Shown: piece by piece, positions 1-5,941 of the stretch
Position numbering within the stretch: position 1 is the first letter of the stretch
Layout of the letters: every line of letters begins with the position of its first letter
Assembly (NCBI GenBank): GCA_945988865.1
Contig: CAMFTQ010000033.1
Location: 1 to 7,185, forward strand
From: an uncultured Anaeromassilibacillus sp.
GTDB taxonomy: Bacteria; Bacillota; Clostridia; Oscillospirales; Acutalibacteraceae
Reading direction: 5' to 3'
Length of the DNA: 7,185 bases
Notes under the pieces: model-generated
What the model saw: only the letters and a program-made list of their open reading frames with translations
Told to the model about the DNA's origin: nothing
Database searches by the model: none
Translations under genes and position numbers: made by a program

Positions 1-1281
1 CCGATTGTAGAGGCATACTCAAACCACCGCTACGATACGGGCGACTACAGCAAGGTTGATCCGATGCTCGGTACAGAGGAGGACTTTATAGAGCTTTGCG
101 CCGAAGCAAAAAAACGTGGTATTCACGTTATTAACGACGGTGTTTACTCACACACAGGCTCTGACTCAATATATTTCAACAGAAGCGGAAGATACGGCGA
201 TGGCGGTGCCTTCAGAGATAAGGAATCACCGTACTTTAGCTGGTACAAGTTTAACGATTGGCCTTTGAATTATAACTCTTGGTGGGGCTTCTATACGTTA
301 CCTGAGGTAAACGAAACCTCACCCGAATTTAACGAATATATAAACGGTGAAAACGGAATTGTCAGAAAATGGATGCGTGACGGCAACAGTGGCTGGCGAC
401 TTGACGTAGCAGACGAGCTGCCCGATGAATTTCTTGAAAACCTCAGAAAATCGGTAAAGGAAGAAAATCCGGACGCTATTGTAATCGGCGAGGTATGGGA
501 GGACGCTTCTAACAAGGAAAGCTACGGAGCAAGACGTAAATTTTTGCTTGGCGAACAGCTTGACTCTGTTATGAACTACGTTTTCAGAAATGCAATTCTT
601 GATTTTATCAGAGGAACAGACGCAAAATACGTTATTGACACCATTATGAGCGTTGTAGAAAATTATCCCCGTCCTGTTTTGCGTGTGCTTATGAACCTGC
701 TATCAACTCACGATACAGAACGTGCCATTACAATGCTTGCGGGCGAAAGCTTAAACGGCAGGGACAGAGCGTGGCAGGCAAACACAAGAATGACTCCCGA
801 GCAGTACAAGCGAGGAGTTCGCCTTATGAAGCTTGCGGTTGCAATTCAGTTCACGCTCCCCGGCTTCCCCTGTATTTACTACGGTGACGAGGCAGGTATG
901 CAAGGTTATCGTGATCCGTTTAATCGCTGCGGTTATCCTTGGGGCAAAGAAAATCAGGAGCTTGTTCAGTGGCACAAGGACCTCGGTAATCTCAGAAAAT
1001 CGTGCAGTGCATTGTGGGACGGCGACATTGTCCCTGTTCTCAATCAGGGCAGACTGCTTTCATATATCCGCTGTGACGGCAATACAGCACTATACTGCGC
1101 ATTCAACTCAGGCTTTACAGATATTACTATTGACGCACTGCCGGGGTACGCAAACGGCAAACCGCTTTTAGGTACAATCCTTGACAACGGCAAAATATTT
1201 ATTCCGTCAAACGGTATTGCATTAGTAGCAATCAAAAGCGATAAGCATACCGATTTATTAAGAACAGGAAACAAAATCTGA
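1..1281 (+). CDS. GH13 alpha-amylase-family glycosidase (5' end missing)
   Basis: The reading frame is open from the first base, so the gene starts upstream of the window; 426 C-terminal residues are present. The ATG at 64 is internal, since conserved sequence (NHRYDTGDY) lies before it. GH13 signatures appear in order, numbered from the first visible codon: region I DGVYSH with Asp46; region II GWRLDVADE with Arg133 and the nucleophile Asp135; region III GEVWED with the acid/base Glu164; region IV STHDTE with the transition-state stabiliser Asp238; then LPGFPCIYYGDEAGM. A C-terminal beta-sandwich-like domain finishes the protein. All catalytic residues are intact, so it should cleave alpha-glucosidic bonds in starch or maltodextrins. 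The GWRLDVADE and STHD forms resemble neopullulanase, cyclomaltodextrinase and amylopullulanase-type subfamilies. Which of these it is, and whether it is secreted, cannot be told without the N-terminus. It ends in tandem stops TGA TAA. Confidence 0.95.
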   Translation, partial: PIVEAYSNHRYDTGDYSKVDPMLGTEEDFIELCAEAKKRGIHVINDGVYSHTGSDSIYFNRSGRYGDGGAFRDKESPYFSWYKFNDWPLNYNSWWGFYTLPEVNETSPEFNEYINGENGIVRKWMRDGNSGWRLDVADELPDEFLENLRKSVKEENPDAIVIGEVWEDASNKESYGARRKFLLGEQLDSVMNYVFRNAILDFIRGTDAKYVIDTIMSVVENYPRPVLRVLMNLLSTHDTERAITMLAGESLNGRDRAWQANTRMTPEQYKRGVRLMKLAVAIQFTLPGFPCIYYGDEAGMQGYRDPFNRCGYPWGKENQELVQWHKDLGNLRKSCSALWDGDIVPVLNQGRLLSYIRCDGNTALYCAFNSGFTDITIDALPGYANGKPLLGTILDNGKIFIPSNGIALVAIKSDKHTDLLRTGNKI

Positions 1282-1287
1282 TAAAAT

Positions 1288-1332
1288 CCGCACCTTAGGC
1301 AGAGAAACCTCTGACTGACAGGTGCGGGTTTT
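1288..1332 (+). terminator. Nested-hairpin terminator of the GH13 gene
   Basis: An 8-bp outer stem pairs CCGCACCT (1288-1295) with AGGTGCGG (1320-1327). Inside it a second stem pairs CAGAG (1300-1304) with CTCTG (1309-1313) around an AAAC loop. Only four T residues follow (1329-1332), so the structure is convincing but the T-run is short. It begins 7 nt after the stop codon. Confidence 0.75.
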
Positions 1333-1353
1333 CTGCATATTACTCACCAAAAA

Positions 1354-1383
1354 TTCTTATAAAAGATGCTTTTATGATACAAT
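1354..1383 (+). promoter_or_regulatory. Probable promoter of the C39-like gene with a dyad in the spacer
   Basis: The -35 candidate TTCTTA (1354-1359) and the -10 candidate TACAAT (1378-1383) are 18 bp apart; TGA before the -10 gives an extended -10. An inverted repeat with arms ATAAAAG (1359-1365) and CTTTTAT (1369-1375) around a 3-bp centre occupies the spacer, the usual place for an operator. A perfect TATAAT at 1391-1396 is an alternative -10, but I see no convincing -35 at the right distance from it. Confidence 0.45.
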
Positions 1384-1430
1384 AACGTATTATAATATTG
1401 GTGCAGTAAAGAAAAGGCTTTTTTACTTTT

Positions 1431-1439
1431 GGGGAAAGG
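1431..1439 (+). promoter_or_regulatory. Ribosome binding site that sets the C39-like start
   Basis: GGGGAAAGG lies 4 nt before the ATG at 1444. An in-frame TTG at 1429 would sit at or before this site, so it cannot be the start served by it. The ATG is therefore preferred. Confidence 0.8.
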
Positions 1440-1443
1440 TAAT

Positions 1444-2337
1444 ATGAAAAAAAGAAAAAACAGTAATAAGCGCACTAAAAAACAGACTTTTAGGCGCATA
1501 AAACGGCGGCTGTTTATTGTGCTGTCGTACGTTCTTGTAATCTGTGTGCTATGTGTTATCTGCAACGGTTTTTTGAGTGTTTATATAAACACGTCAAAGG
1601 ACGTACTCGGCACAGCGTCAGACGAAGAAACAAAAACGGATGAAACTCTGCTTGGAAATACGGCTGATGTTACCGAGGTGACAACACAGCCGCACACACT
1701 TCCCGAAAATCTTGTTTTTGCTCTGCCTGTGCAGTCCGTTCCGATGATCTATCAGTATCCGCAGCTGCCGACAGGGTGCGAGGCTACAGCCGCCGCTATG
1801 CTGTTGCAGGCTTACGGATATGACGCAGACAAGGAGGCGGTTGCCGACGCTTTGCCTAAGGGATATTTTGAACAGTACAACGGCAAAGAATATGCTCCTC
1901 ACCCTGATTGCGCATTTATCGGAGATCCGTATTCTGATGAGGGCTACGGTGCTTTGTCGGGTGCAGTGGCAGAAGCTATGCAGTCGCTAATAGACAGTCG
2001 CAGCGGCAGTCATTATGCCGTATGTCTTGATAATGCAGACGAAACGCAGATTTTAAGCCTTATAGACAGTGGCATACCTCTTTGCATCTGGGCAACAATA
2101 GGTATGCTTGAGCTTGTCGACACAGGCGGCTGGTATATAAAAGACGGAGAAATATACACAGACGAGTATTATCAGTGGCCGGGCAACGAGCATTGTATGG
2201 TGCTTGTTTCGTATGATGAATATTATGTGACGGTACACGATCCGCTGACAGGAGTACAGGAGTATGACCGTGAATTATTCTTCTACAGATACGAACAGCT
2301 CGGCAGACACGCAATCGCCTTAAAAGAGCAGCCGTAA
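1444..2337 (+). CDS. Membrane-anchored C39-like cysteine peptidase-family protein
   Basis: This 297-residue protein starts with a strongly basic segment (residues 2-22), followed by one hydrophobic helix (about 24-46). An acidic, Thr-rich linker (about 50-88) leads to a papain-fold domain of the Peptidase_C39_2 type (about 95-290). The topology suggests N-in with the domain outside the cell; a cleaved signal peptide is less likely but not excluded. The candidate nucleophile is Cys112 in LPTGCEATAAAML, with Gln104 a possible oxyanion residue. His250 in GNEHCMVLVSY and Asp266 in VTVHDPLTG complete the triad. Members of this family include uncharacterised surface proteins as well as peptidases, so activity and substrate are unknown. 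No bacteriocin ABC transporter or double-glycine peptide is nearby, unlike classical C39 exporters. It is monocistronic, with its own promoter and terminator. Confidence 0.85.
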   Translation: MKKRKNSNKRTKKQTFRRIKRRLFIVLSYVLVICVLCVICNGFLSVYINTSKDVLGTASDEETKTDETLLGNTADVTEVTTQPHTLPENLVFALPVQSVPMIYQYPQLPTGCEATAAAMLLQAYGYDADKEAVADALPKGYFEQYNGKEYAPHPDCAFIGDPYSDEGYGALSGAVAEAMQSLIDSRSGSHYAVCLDNADETQILSLIDSGIPLCIWATIGMLELVDTGGWYIKDGEIYTDEYYQWPGNEHCMVLVSYDEYYVTVHDPLTGVQEYDRELFFYRYEQLGRHAIALKEQP

Positions 2338-2358
2338 TATAAATACTTTATATTCAAT

Positions 2359-2390
2359 ATGCAGGGGACAAAGGTTCTCCTGCATTTTTT
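2359..2390 (+). terminator. Rho-independent terminator after the C39-like gene
   Basis: A 10-bp stem pairs 2359-2368 (ATGCAGGGGA) with 2376-2385 (TCTCCTGCAT), including one G-T pair, around a 7-nt loop. Six T residues follow at 2385-2390, with more T just beyond. It begins 21 nt after the stop codon. Confidence 0.88.
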
Positions 2391-2480
2391 GTTTATTGCT
2401 TTCAAAAAAATTGCCGTAATTATAAAAATATATCACAGACAACAAATCGTCTTTACATAAATAAAATTGTTCTAAATTCG

Positions 2481-2509
2481 TTGTAAATTTCTTTTATGTG
2501 TGATATAAT
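2481..2509 (+). promoter_or_regulatory. Promoter of the Na/Pi cotransporter gene
   Basis: The -35 TTGTAA (2481-2486) and a perfect -10 TATAAT (2504-2509) are 17 bp apart, with TGA directly before the -10 (extended -10). Transcription should start near 2516, leaving a 5' UTR of roughly 95 nt. The surrounding gap (2338-2612) is AT-rich and holds no gene. A half-site ACAACAAAT at 2439-2447 is matched 8 of 9 by the inverse of ATTCGTTGT at 2476-2484, which overlaps the -35; this could be a regulator site but is weak evidence alone. Confidence 0.75.
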
Positions 2510-2612
2510 TGCATTAAATGTGCAAACAGTTTTTTACACTTTTTATTCATAGCAAAAGTAAAATTGTATTTTTTCCAACTAATTCACTGTTAGTCAGAAA
2601 GGAAAGAAAAAT

Positions 2613-4385
2613 ATGGATATTTTTTCTGTTTTTCAGCTTTTGGGAGGTCTGGCGTTCTTTTTGTTTGGTATGAACATAATGGGCGACAGTCTTGAAAAGC
2701 TCGGCGGCGGCAGGCTTGAAAAAACGCTTGAAAAGCTCACCTCGGGTGTGATAAAGGGAGTAATTCTGGGTGCAGGCGTAACGGCGGTTATCCAAAGCTC
2801 ATCTGCTACTACCGTTATGGTTGTCGGCTTTGTAAACTCCGGCATTATGCAGTTAGGTCAGGCTGTCGGCGTTATAATGGGCGCTAATATCGGTACTACC
2901 ATTACGGCGTGGCTGTTAAGCCTTACGGGTATTCAAGGCGACAGCCTTGTTATGCAGCTTATGAAGCCTGTGAATTTCTCTCCGCTTTTAGCTTTTATCG
3001 GCATTGTGCTGCTTATGGCAAGCAATAAACAGAAACATAAAGACATCGGTCATATCCTTATCGGCTTTGCAGTACTTATGTTTGGTATGGAAACGATGAG
3101 CGGCGCCGTTAAGCCTTTGGCTGACGAGCCGTGGTTCTCAGATTTATTCCTTACCTTCTCAAATAATCCCCTTTTAGGTATTGTTGCAGGTGCAGTGCTT
3201 ACGGCGATTATTCAAAGCTCGTCTGCCTCTGTCGGTATTTTACAGGCGCTGTCGGCTACAGGATCTGTTACCTTTGCAAGCGCATTTCCTATCGTTTTGG
3301 GACAGAATATCGGTACGTGCGCAACAGCGCTTATCTCCTGTATCGGCGCAAAGAAAAATGCAAAAAGAGCGGCGCTTGTTCACCTTTATTTCAATGTCCT
3401 TGGAGTAGTTGTAATATCGGCTCTCTTTTATTCAATCAACGCATTTGTTCAGCTTGATTTTGTAACAAAGTCAATAAATGCCGCCGGTATTGCTGTTATC
3501 CACACAATATTCAATGTGGCTGCAACAATGATCTTACTGCCGTTTAACAAGCTTATTGTCAAAATCGCAGAAAAGACAATCAAAGAGGACAAGTTCGACC
3601 GCAGTGTGCCGTTTCTTGACCCACGTTTTCTCAATGCTCCGTCAGTAGCTGTTGAGCAGGCTTCAAGGCTCACTATGGAAATGGCAGACATCGCAAAGGA
3701 CGTTATTATCAAATCGTTCTCTTGCGTTGAAAATTATGACGAAAAGCTTGCAGAGGAAATTATAGACGGTGAAAAAAAGGCAGACGTTTATGAAGATGTT
3801 ATCGGCTCTTACCTTGTGCGTTTAGGTAATAAAAATCTTAGCGACAAGGACAGCCACGAGATAACAAGAATTTTGCACAGCATAGGCGACTTTGAGCGCA
3901 TAAGCGACCATTCGGTAAACATTTTAAGAGCAGCCAAGGAGATGCACGAAAAGAATGTTAAATTCTCTGATGGTGCGATGGCAGAGCTTAAAGTTCTTTT
4001 GAGTGCCGTAACAGAAATTCTCGACATAACGGTAAATGCAGTCGGTGCAAAAGATATTGACCTTGCCACCTGTGTTGAACCTCTTGAGCAGGTAATTGAC
4101 GATTTGAAAATCAAGCTCAAGGCTCACCACGTTGAAAGACTTCAGCAGGGCGACTGCACCATTGAGTTAGGCTTTATCTTCAACGACCTTGTTACAAACG
4201 CCGAGCGTGTCAGCGACCACTGCTCAAACATTGCCGTTTGTATGATAGAAACAGCAAGAAACAGCCTTGATACTCACGAATACCTCAAAGAGGTACGTGA
4301 AACAATGCCTCAGTATATGCAAAAGTACCGTGGCTACAAGGAGCAGTACAGGCTGCCTGTATTTGTCCACAAAACAGAGCAATAA
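2613..4385 (+). CDS. Na/Pi cotransporter family protein with C-terminal PhoU domain
   Basis: This 590-residue inner-membrane protein is of the NptA/YjbB type (Na_Pi_cotrans). The membrane part (about 1-318) holds two homologous repeats: AVIQSSSATTV (QSSSA at 61-65) with GANIGTT (90-96), and AIIQSSSASVG (QSSSA at 201-205) with GQNIGTC (230-236). The twin QSSSA motifs are the family's substrate and ion-binding signature. The cytoplasmic tail (about 340-565) is a helical PhoU-like domain with two metal-binding-type ExxxD motifs, ERISDH (428-433) and ERVSDH (531-536). The likely role is sodium-coupled phosphate movement; the PhoU domain may adjust activity to phosphate status. Direction of transport and true substrate are not proven for most bacterial members. 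The ATG at 2613 follows AAAGGA (2598-2603) with a 9-nt gap. Length is normal for the fused form. No pst or pho genes are adjacent, and it is a single-gene unit. Confidence 0.93.
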   Translation: MDIFSVFQLLGGLAFFLFGMNIMGDSLEKLGGGRLEKTLEKLTSGVIKGVILGAGVTAVIQSSSATTVMVVGFVNSGIMQLGQAVGVIMGANIGTTITAWLLSLTGIQGDSLVMQLMKPVNFSPLLAFIGIVLLMASNKQKHKDIGHILIGFAVLMFGMETMSGAVKPLADEPWFSDLFLTFSNNPLLGIVAGAVLTAIIQSSSASVGILQALSATGSVTFASAFPIVLGQNIGTCATALISCIGAKKNAKRAALVHLYFNVLGVVVISALFYSINAFVQLDFVTKSINAAGIAVIHTIFNVAATMILLPFNKLIVKIAEKTIKEDKFDRSVPFLDPRFLNAPSVAVEQASRLTMEMADIAKDVIIKSFSCVENYDEKLAEEIIDGEKKADVYEDVIGSYLVRLGNKNLSDKDSHEITRILHSIGDFERISDHSVNILRAAKEMHEKNVKFSDGAMAELKVLLSAVTEILDITVNAVGAKDIDLATCVEPLEQVIDDLKIKLKAHHVERLQQGDCTIELGFIFNDLVTNAERVSDHCSNIAVCMIETARNSLDTHEYLKEVRETMPQYMQKYRGYKEQYRLPVFVHKTEQ

Positions 4386-4395
4386 CAATATTTAT

Positions 4396-4422
4396 GAGGG
4401 CGGAGAAAATCCGCCCTTTTTT
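4396..4422 (+). terminator. Strong terminator after the Na/Pi cotransporter gene
   Basis: A GC-rich stem pairs AGGGCGGA (4397-4404) with TCCGCCCT (4410-4417) around a GAAAA loop. A G-T pair extends the base, and a six-T run occupies 4417-4422. It begins 11 nt after the stop codon. Confidence 0.95.
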
Positions 4423-4492
4423 GCATATTTGCGACAAAAATCTCCTGTTTCGTCATATTTGATAAAAAATTATAAAAACTTTGAAATAAAGG

Positions 4493-4521
4493 TTGCAATT
4501 TTCTTTATTTTTGTGTAAAAT
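4493..4521 (+). promoter_or_regulatory. Promoter of the PucR-like regulator gene
   Basis: TTGCAA (4493-4498) and TAAAAT (4516-4521) are separated by 17 bp in a very AT-rich stretch. Initiation should fall near 4528, giving a leader of about 190 nt before the start codon at 4722. Confidence 0.65.
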
Positions 4522-4527
4522 ATATAT

Positions 4528-4721
4528 GTATATTTTAAAAGTTCTCAAATCAACCGTAAATATACTGTCGTTTTCGGTAGGTTTACGTTATCGGGACTTA
4601 GGCTTCTGTCTGCTTTTTTATTTAAAAGACAGATTTATTACAGCTTTACTTTAAGACAGCACATTTATTTGTGCGGTATGACCTTAGGCATCATCTTATT
4701 TTGATAAACGGGGGAAATATT
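4528..4721 (+). promoter_or_regulatory. Long, possibly structured 5' leader of the PucR-like gene
   Basis: The 335-nt gap 4386-4721 holds a terminator, a promoter and this leader, with no credible gene. Hairpins I can draw: CGTAAA (4555-4560) with TTTACG (4582-4587), enclosing CTGTCG (4565-4570) with CGGTAG (4575-4580); CTGTCT (4606-4611) with AGACAG (4627-4632); and GCACA (4659-4663) with TGTGC (4670-4674). AGACAG occurs again at 4654-4659, so CTGTCT has two mutually exclusive partners. I do not recognise a known riboswitch consensus and see no T-run terminator, so any control would act on translation or RNA stability. The start of transcription is inferred. Confidence 0.4.
4710..4715 (+). 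promoter_or_regulatory. Ribosome binding site that sets the regulator's start
   Basis: GGGGGA lies 6 nt before the ATG at 4722. An in-frame GTG at 4671 would add 17 residues, but it lies upstream of this site, has no purine-rich site of its own and falls inside the leader hairpin at 4659-4674. The ATG is preferred. Confidence 0.85.
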
Positions 4722-5807
4722 ATGTCCAACAGATTATTTCAGGGAGTTATCCATCAAATGAAAGACGCTATCGACAGAACGGTAGGCGTTGTTGACGAAA
4801 CATCGGTAGTTATCGCCTGCTCAGAGCTTGGCCGTATCGGCGAGGTGAACGAGGCAATCAATTATGAGTCGCTCAGCTCTGCTACCTCCTTTGTAGTAGA
4901 TAACTGCACATATAAGCCTTTCGGCAACGGTTCACGCTGTGAATACGCAGTTTTTGTTTCGGGTAATGATGAGTATGCTCAAAAATACGTTCAGATTCTT
5001 GCTGTTTCGCTTGCAAGCATAAAGCAGTATTATGACGAAAAATACGACAGAAGCAACTTTATCAAAAACGTAATTCTTGACAATATTCTGCCGGGTGATA
5101 TTTACTTAAAGGCAAGAGAGCTTCACTTTAACAGTGAGGTTACACGTGTTTGTATGCTGATTAAAATTGTTTCAAAGACAGATATTTCGGCTTATGACAT
5201 TGTTTCAAACCTTTTTCCGGATAAGTCAAAGGATTTTGTTATCAACATCAGCGAAACAGATATTGCACTTGTTAAGGAAATCAGAGCAGGCATCGAGGGC
5301 AAGGACCTTGAGAAGCTCGCAAGCTCTATTGTAGATACGCTATCGAGCGAATTTTACACTCACTGCGTAGTCGGCATAGGTACAGCCGTTACAGGCATCA
5401 AGGATCTTGCACATTCATTCAAGGAAGCACAGGTAGCTCTTGAGGTAGGCAAGGTGTTCGACACTGAAAAGACTATCATCAATTACGACAGCTTAGGAAT
5501 AGCAAGACTTGTTTACCAGCTGCCCACGACTCTTTGCGATATGTTCTTAAGAGAGGTATTCAAGCGTGGCTCTATTGAAAGCCTTGATCAGGAAACTCTG
5601 TTTACTATTCAGAAGTTCTTTGAAAACAACCTCAACGTTTCCGAAACATCAAGAAAGCTCTTTGTTCACCGTAACACACTCGTTTACAGACTTGAAAAAA
5701 TCAAGAAGCTCACAGGTCTTGATTTAAGAGAATTTGAGGACGCTATTGTCTTTAAGGTTGCCCTGATGGTAAAGAAATACTTAACGGCTAAACCAACAAA
5801 ATACTGA
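4722..5807 (+). CDS. PucR/CdaR-type helix-turn-helix transcriptional regulator
   Basis: This 361-residue cytoplasmic protein ends in a PucR-type helix-turn-helix domain (about 290-355). Its diagnostic stretch is NLNVSETSRKLFVHRNTL (303-320), followed by VYRLEKIKKLTGLDL. The middle (about 135-260) fits the degenerate GGDEF-like domain of CdaR-family regulators, including VGIGTAVTGIKDLAHSFKEA (217-236). The N-terminal ~100 residues are a probable sensor segment; I cannot assign it firmly to the sugar-diacid recognition family. Family members activate genes for sugar diacids, purines or amino acids, but no such genes are nearby, so the ligand and targets are unknown. It has its own promoter and leader, ends in tandem stops TGA TAA, and is separated from ftsE by a terminator. 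Proximity to ftsEX alone does not show that it regulates division. Confidence 0.85.
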   Translation: MSNRLFQGVIHQMKDAIDRTVGVVDETSVVIACSELGRIGEVNEAINYESLSSATSFVVDNCTYKPFGNGSRCEYAVFVSGNDEYAQKYVQILAVSLASIKQYYDEKYDRSNFIKNVILDNILPGDIYLKARELHFNSEVTRVCMLIKIVSKTDISAYDIVSNLFPDKSKDFVINISETDIALVKEIRAGIEGKDLEKLASSIVDTLSSEFYTHCVVGIGTAVTGIKDLAHSFKEAQVALEVGKVFDTEKTIINYDSLGIARLVYQLPTTLCDMFLREVFKRGSIESLDQETLFTIQKFFENNLNVSETSRKLFVHRNTLVYRLEKIKKLTGLDLREFEDAIVFKVALMVKKYLTAKPTKY

Positions 5808-5833
5808 TAAGCAAAGGGGAAGCTCCCGTGCTA

Positions 5834-5864
5834 TTGCCGAGTGAAAGCTTTGCAAAATTATAAT
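5834..5864 (+). promoter_or_regulatory. Possible ftsE promoter overlapping the upstream terminator
   Basis: TATAAT at 5859-5864 is a perfect -10. TTGCCG at 5834-5839 is a 4-of-6 match to the -35 consensus but is 19 bp away, longer than ideal. Initiation would fall near 5871, inside the 5' arm of the terminator stem. No better promoter is visible between the terminator and ftsE, so ftsEX is expressed either from here or by readthrough. Confidence 0.35.
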
Positions 5865-5865
5865 T

Positions 5866-5909
5866 GCTTTGCACGTGGTCGCTTTCTGCAATACGTGCAA
5901 AGCGTTTTT
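5866..5909 (+). terminator. Terminator between the regulator gene and ftsE
   Basis: A perfect 11-bp stem pairs GCTTTGCACGT (5866-5876) with ACGTGCAAAGC (5893-5903) around a 16-nt loop. G and five T residues follow (5905-5909). It ends only 32 nt before the ftsE start. Several upstream segments (GCAAAG 5811-5816, CGTGC 5827-5831, GCTTTGCA 5847-5854) can pair with one of its arms, so conditional readthrough is possible. Confidence 0.8.
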
Positions 5910-5941
5910 GTTTATCCCCATAATTTGAAAGGAATACCAAT

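Noticed and set aside
291..515. Minus-strand open frame inside the GH13 gene, and similar antisense frames across the other genes (for example 3449-3712, 3809-4120, 6588-6914, 6927-7148)
   Set aside because: Each lies opposite a well-recognised coding frame, has no recognisable domain and no convincing ribosome binding site; they are mirror frames of the real genes.
695..720. STHD instead of the textbook NHD in GH13 region IV
   Set aside because: The catalytic His and Asp are present, and this form is common in neopullulanase-like and amylopullulanase-like GH13 enzymes, so it is not a defect.
833..1171. 112-codon + strand frame overlapping the GH13 gene
   Set aside because: It is out of frame with the catalytic and C-terminal domains of a clear GH13 enzyme, has no recognisable motif and reads as low-complexity shifted sequence.
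1429..1443. TTG at 1429 as an upstream start for the C39-like protein
   Set aside because: The Shine-Dalgarno GGGGAAAGG lies after it and directly serves the ATG at 1444.
3181..3408. 75-codon + strand frame inside the Na/Pi cotransporter gene
   Set aside because: It is a shifted frame over the second QSSSA repeat, with no domain and no start signal.
4267..4518. 83-codon + strand frame running past the end of the transporter gene
   Set aside because: It crosses the strong terminator at 4396-4422 and the following promoter region, and its sequence is shifted transporter code followed by AT-rich filler.
4555..4587. Leader hairpin at 4555-4587 as a terminator
   Set aside because: The stem is followed by mixed sequence, not a T-run, so intrinsic termination is unlikely.
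1292..4690. Ten-base match ACCTTAGGCA at 1292-1301 and 4681-4690
   Set aside because: Matches of this length are expected by chance several times in a 7-kb window, and the two contexts are unrelated.
4671..4721. GTG at 4671 as the start of the PucR-like protein
   Set aside because: It has no ribosome binding site, sits in a hairpin of the leader, and the ATG at 4722 has a strong GGGGGA site 6 nt upstream.
5919..5924. CATAAT as a -10 box for ftsE
   Set aside because: Transcription would start about 10 nt before the ATG, at or past the Shine-Dalgarno site, and no -35 is visible at the proper distance.
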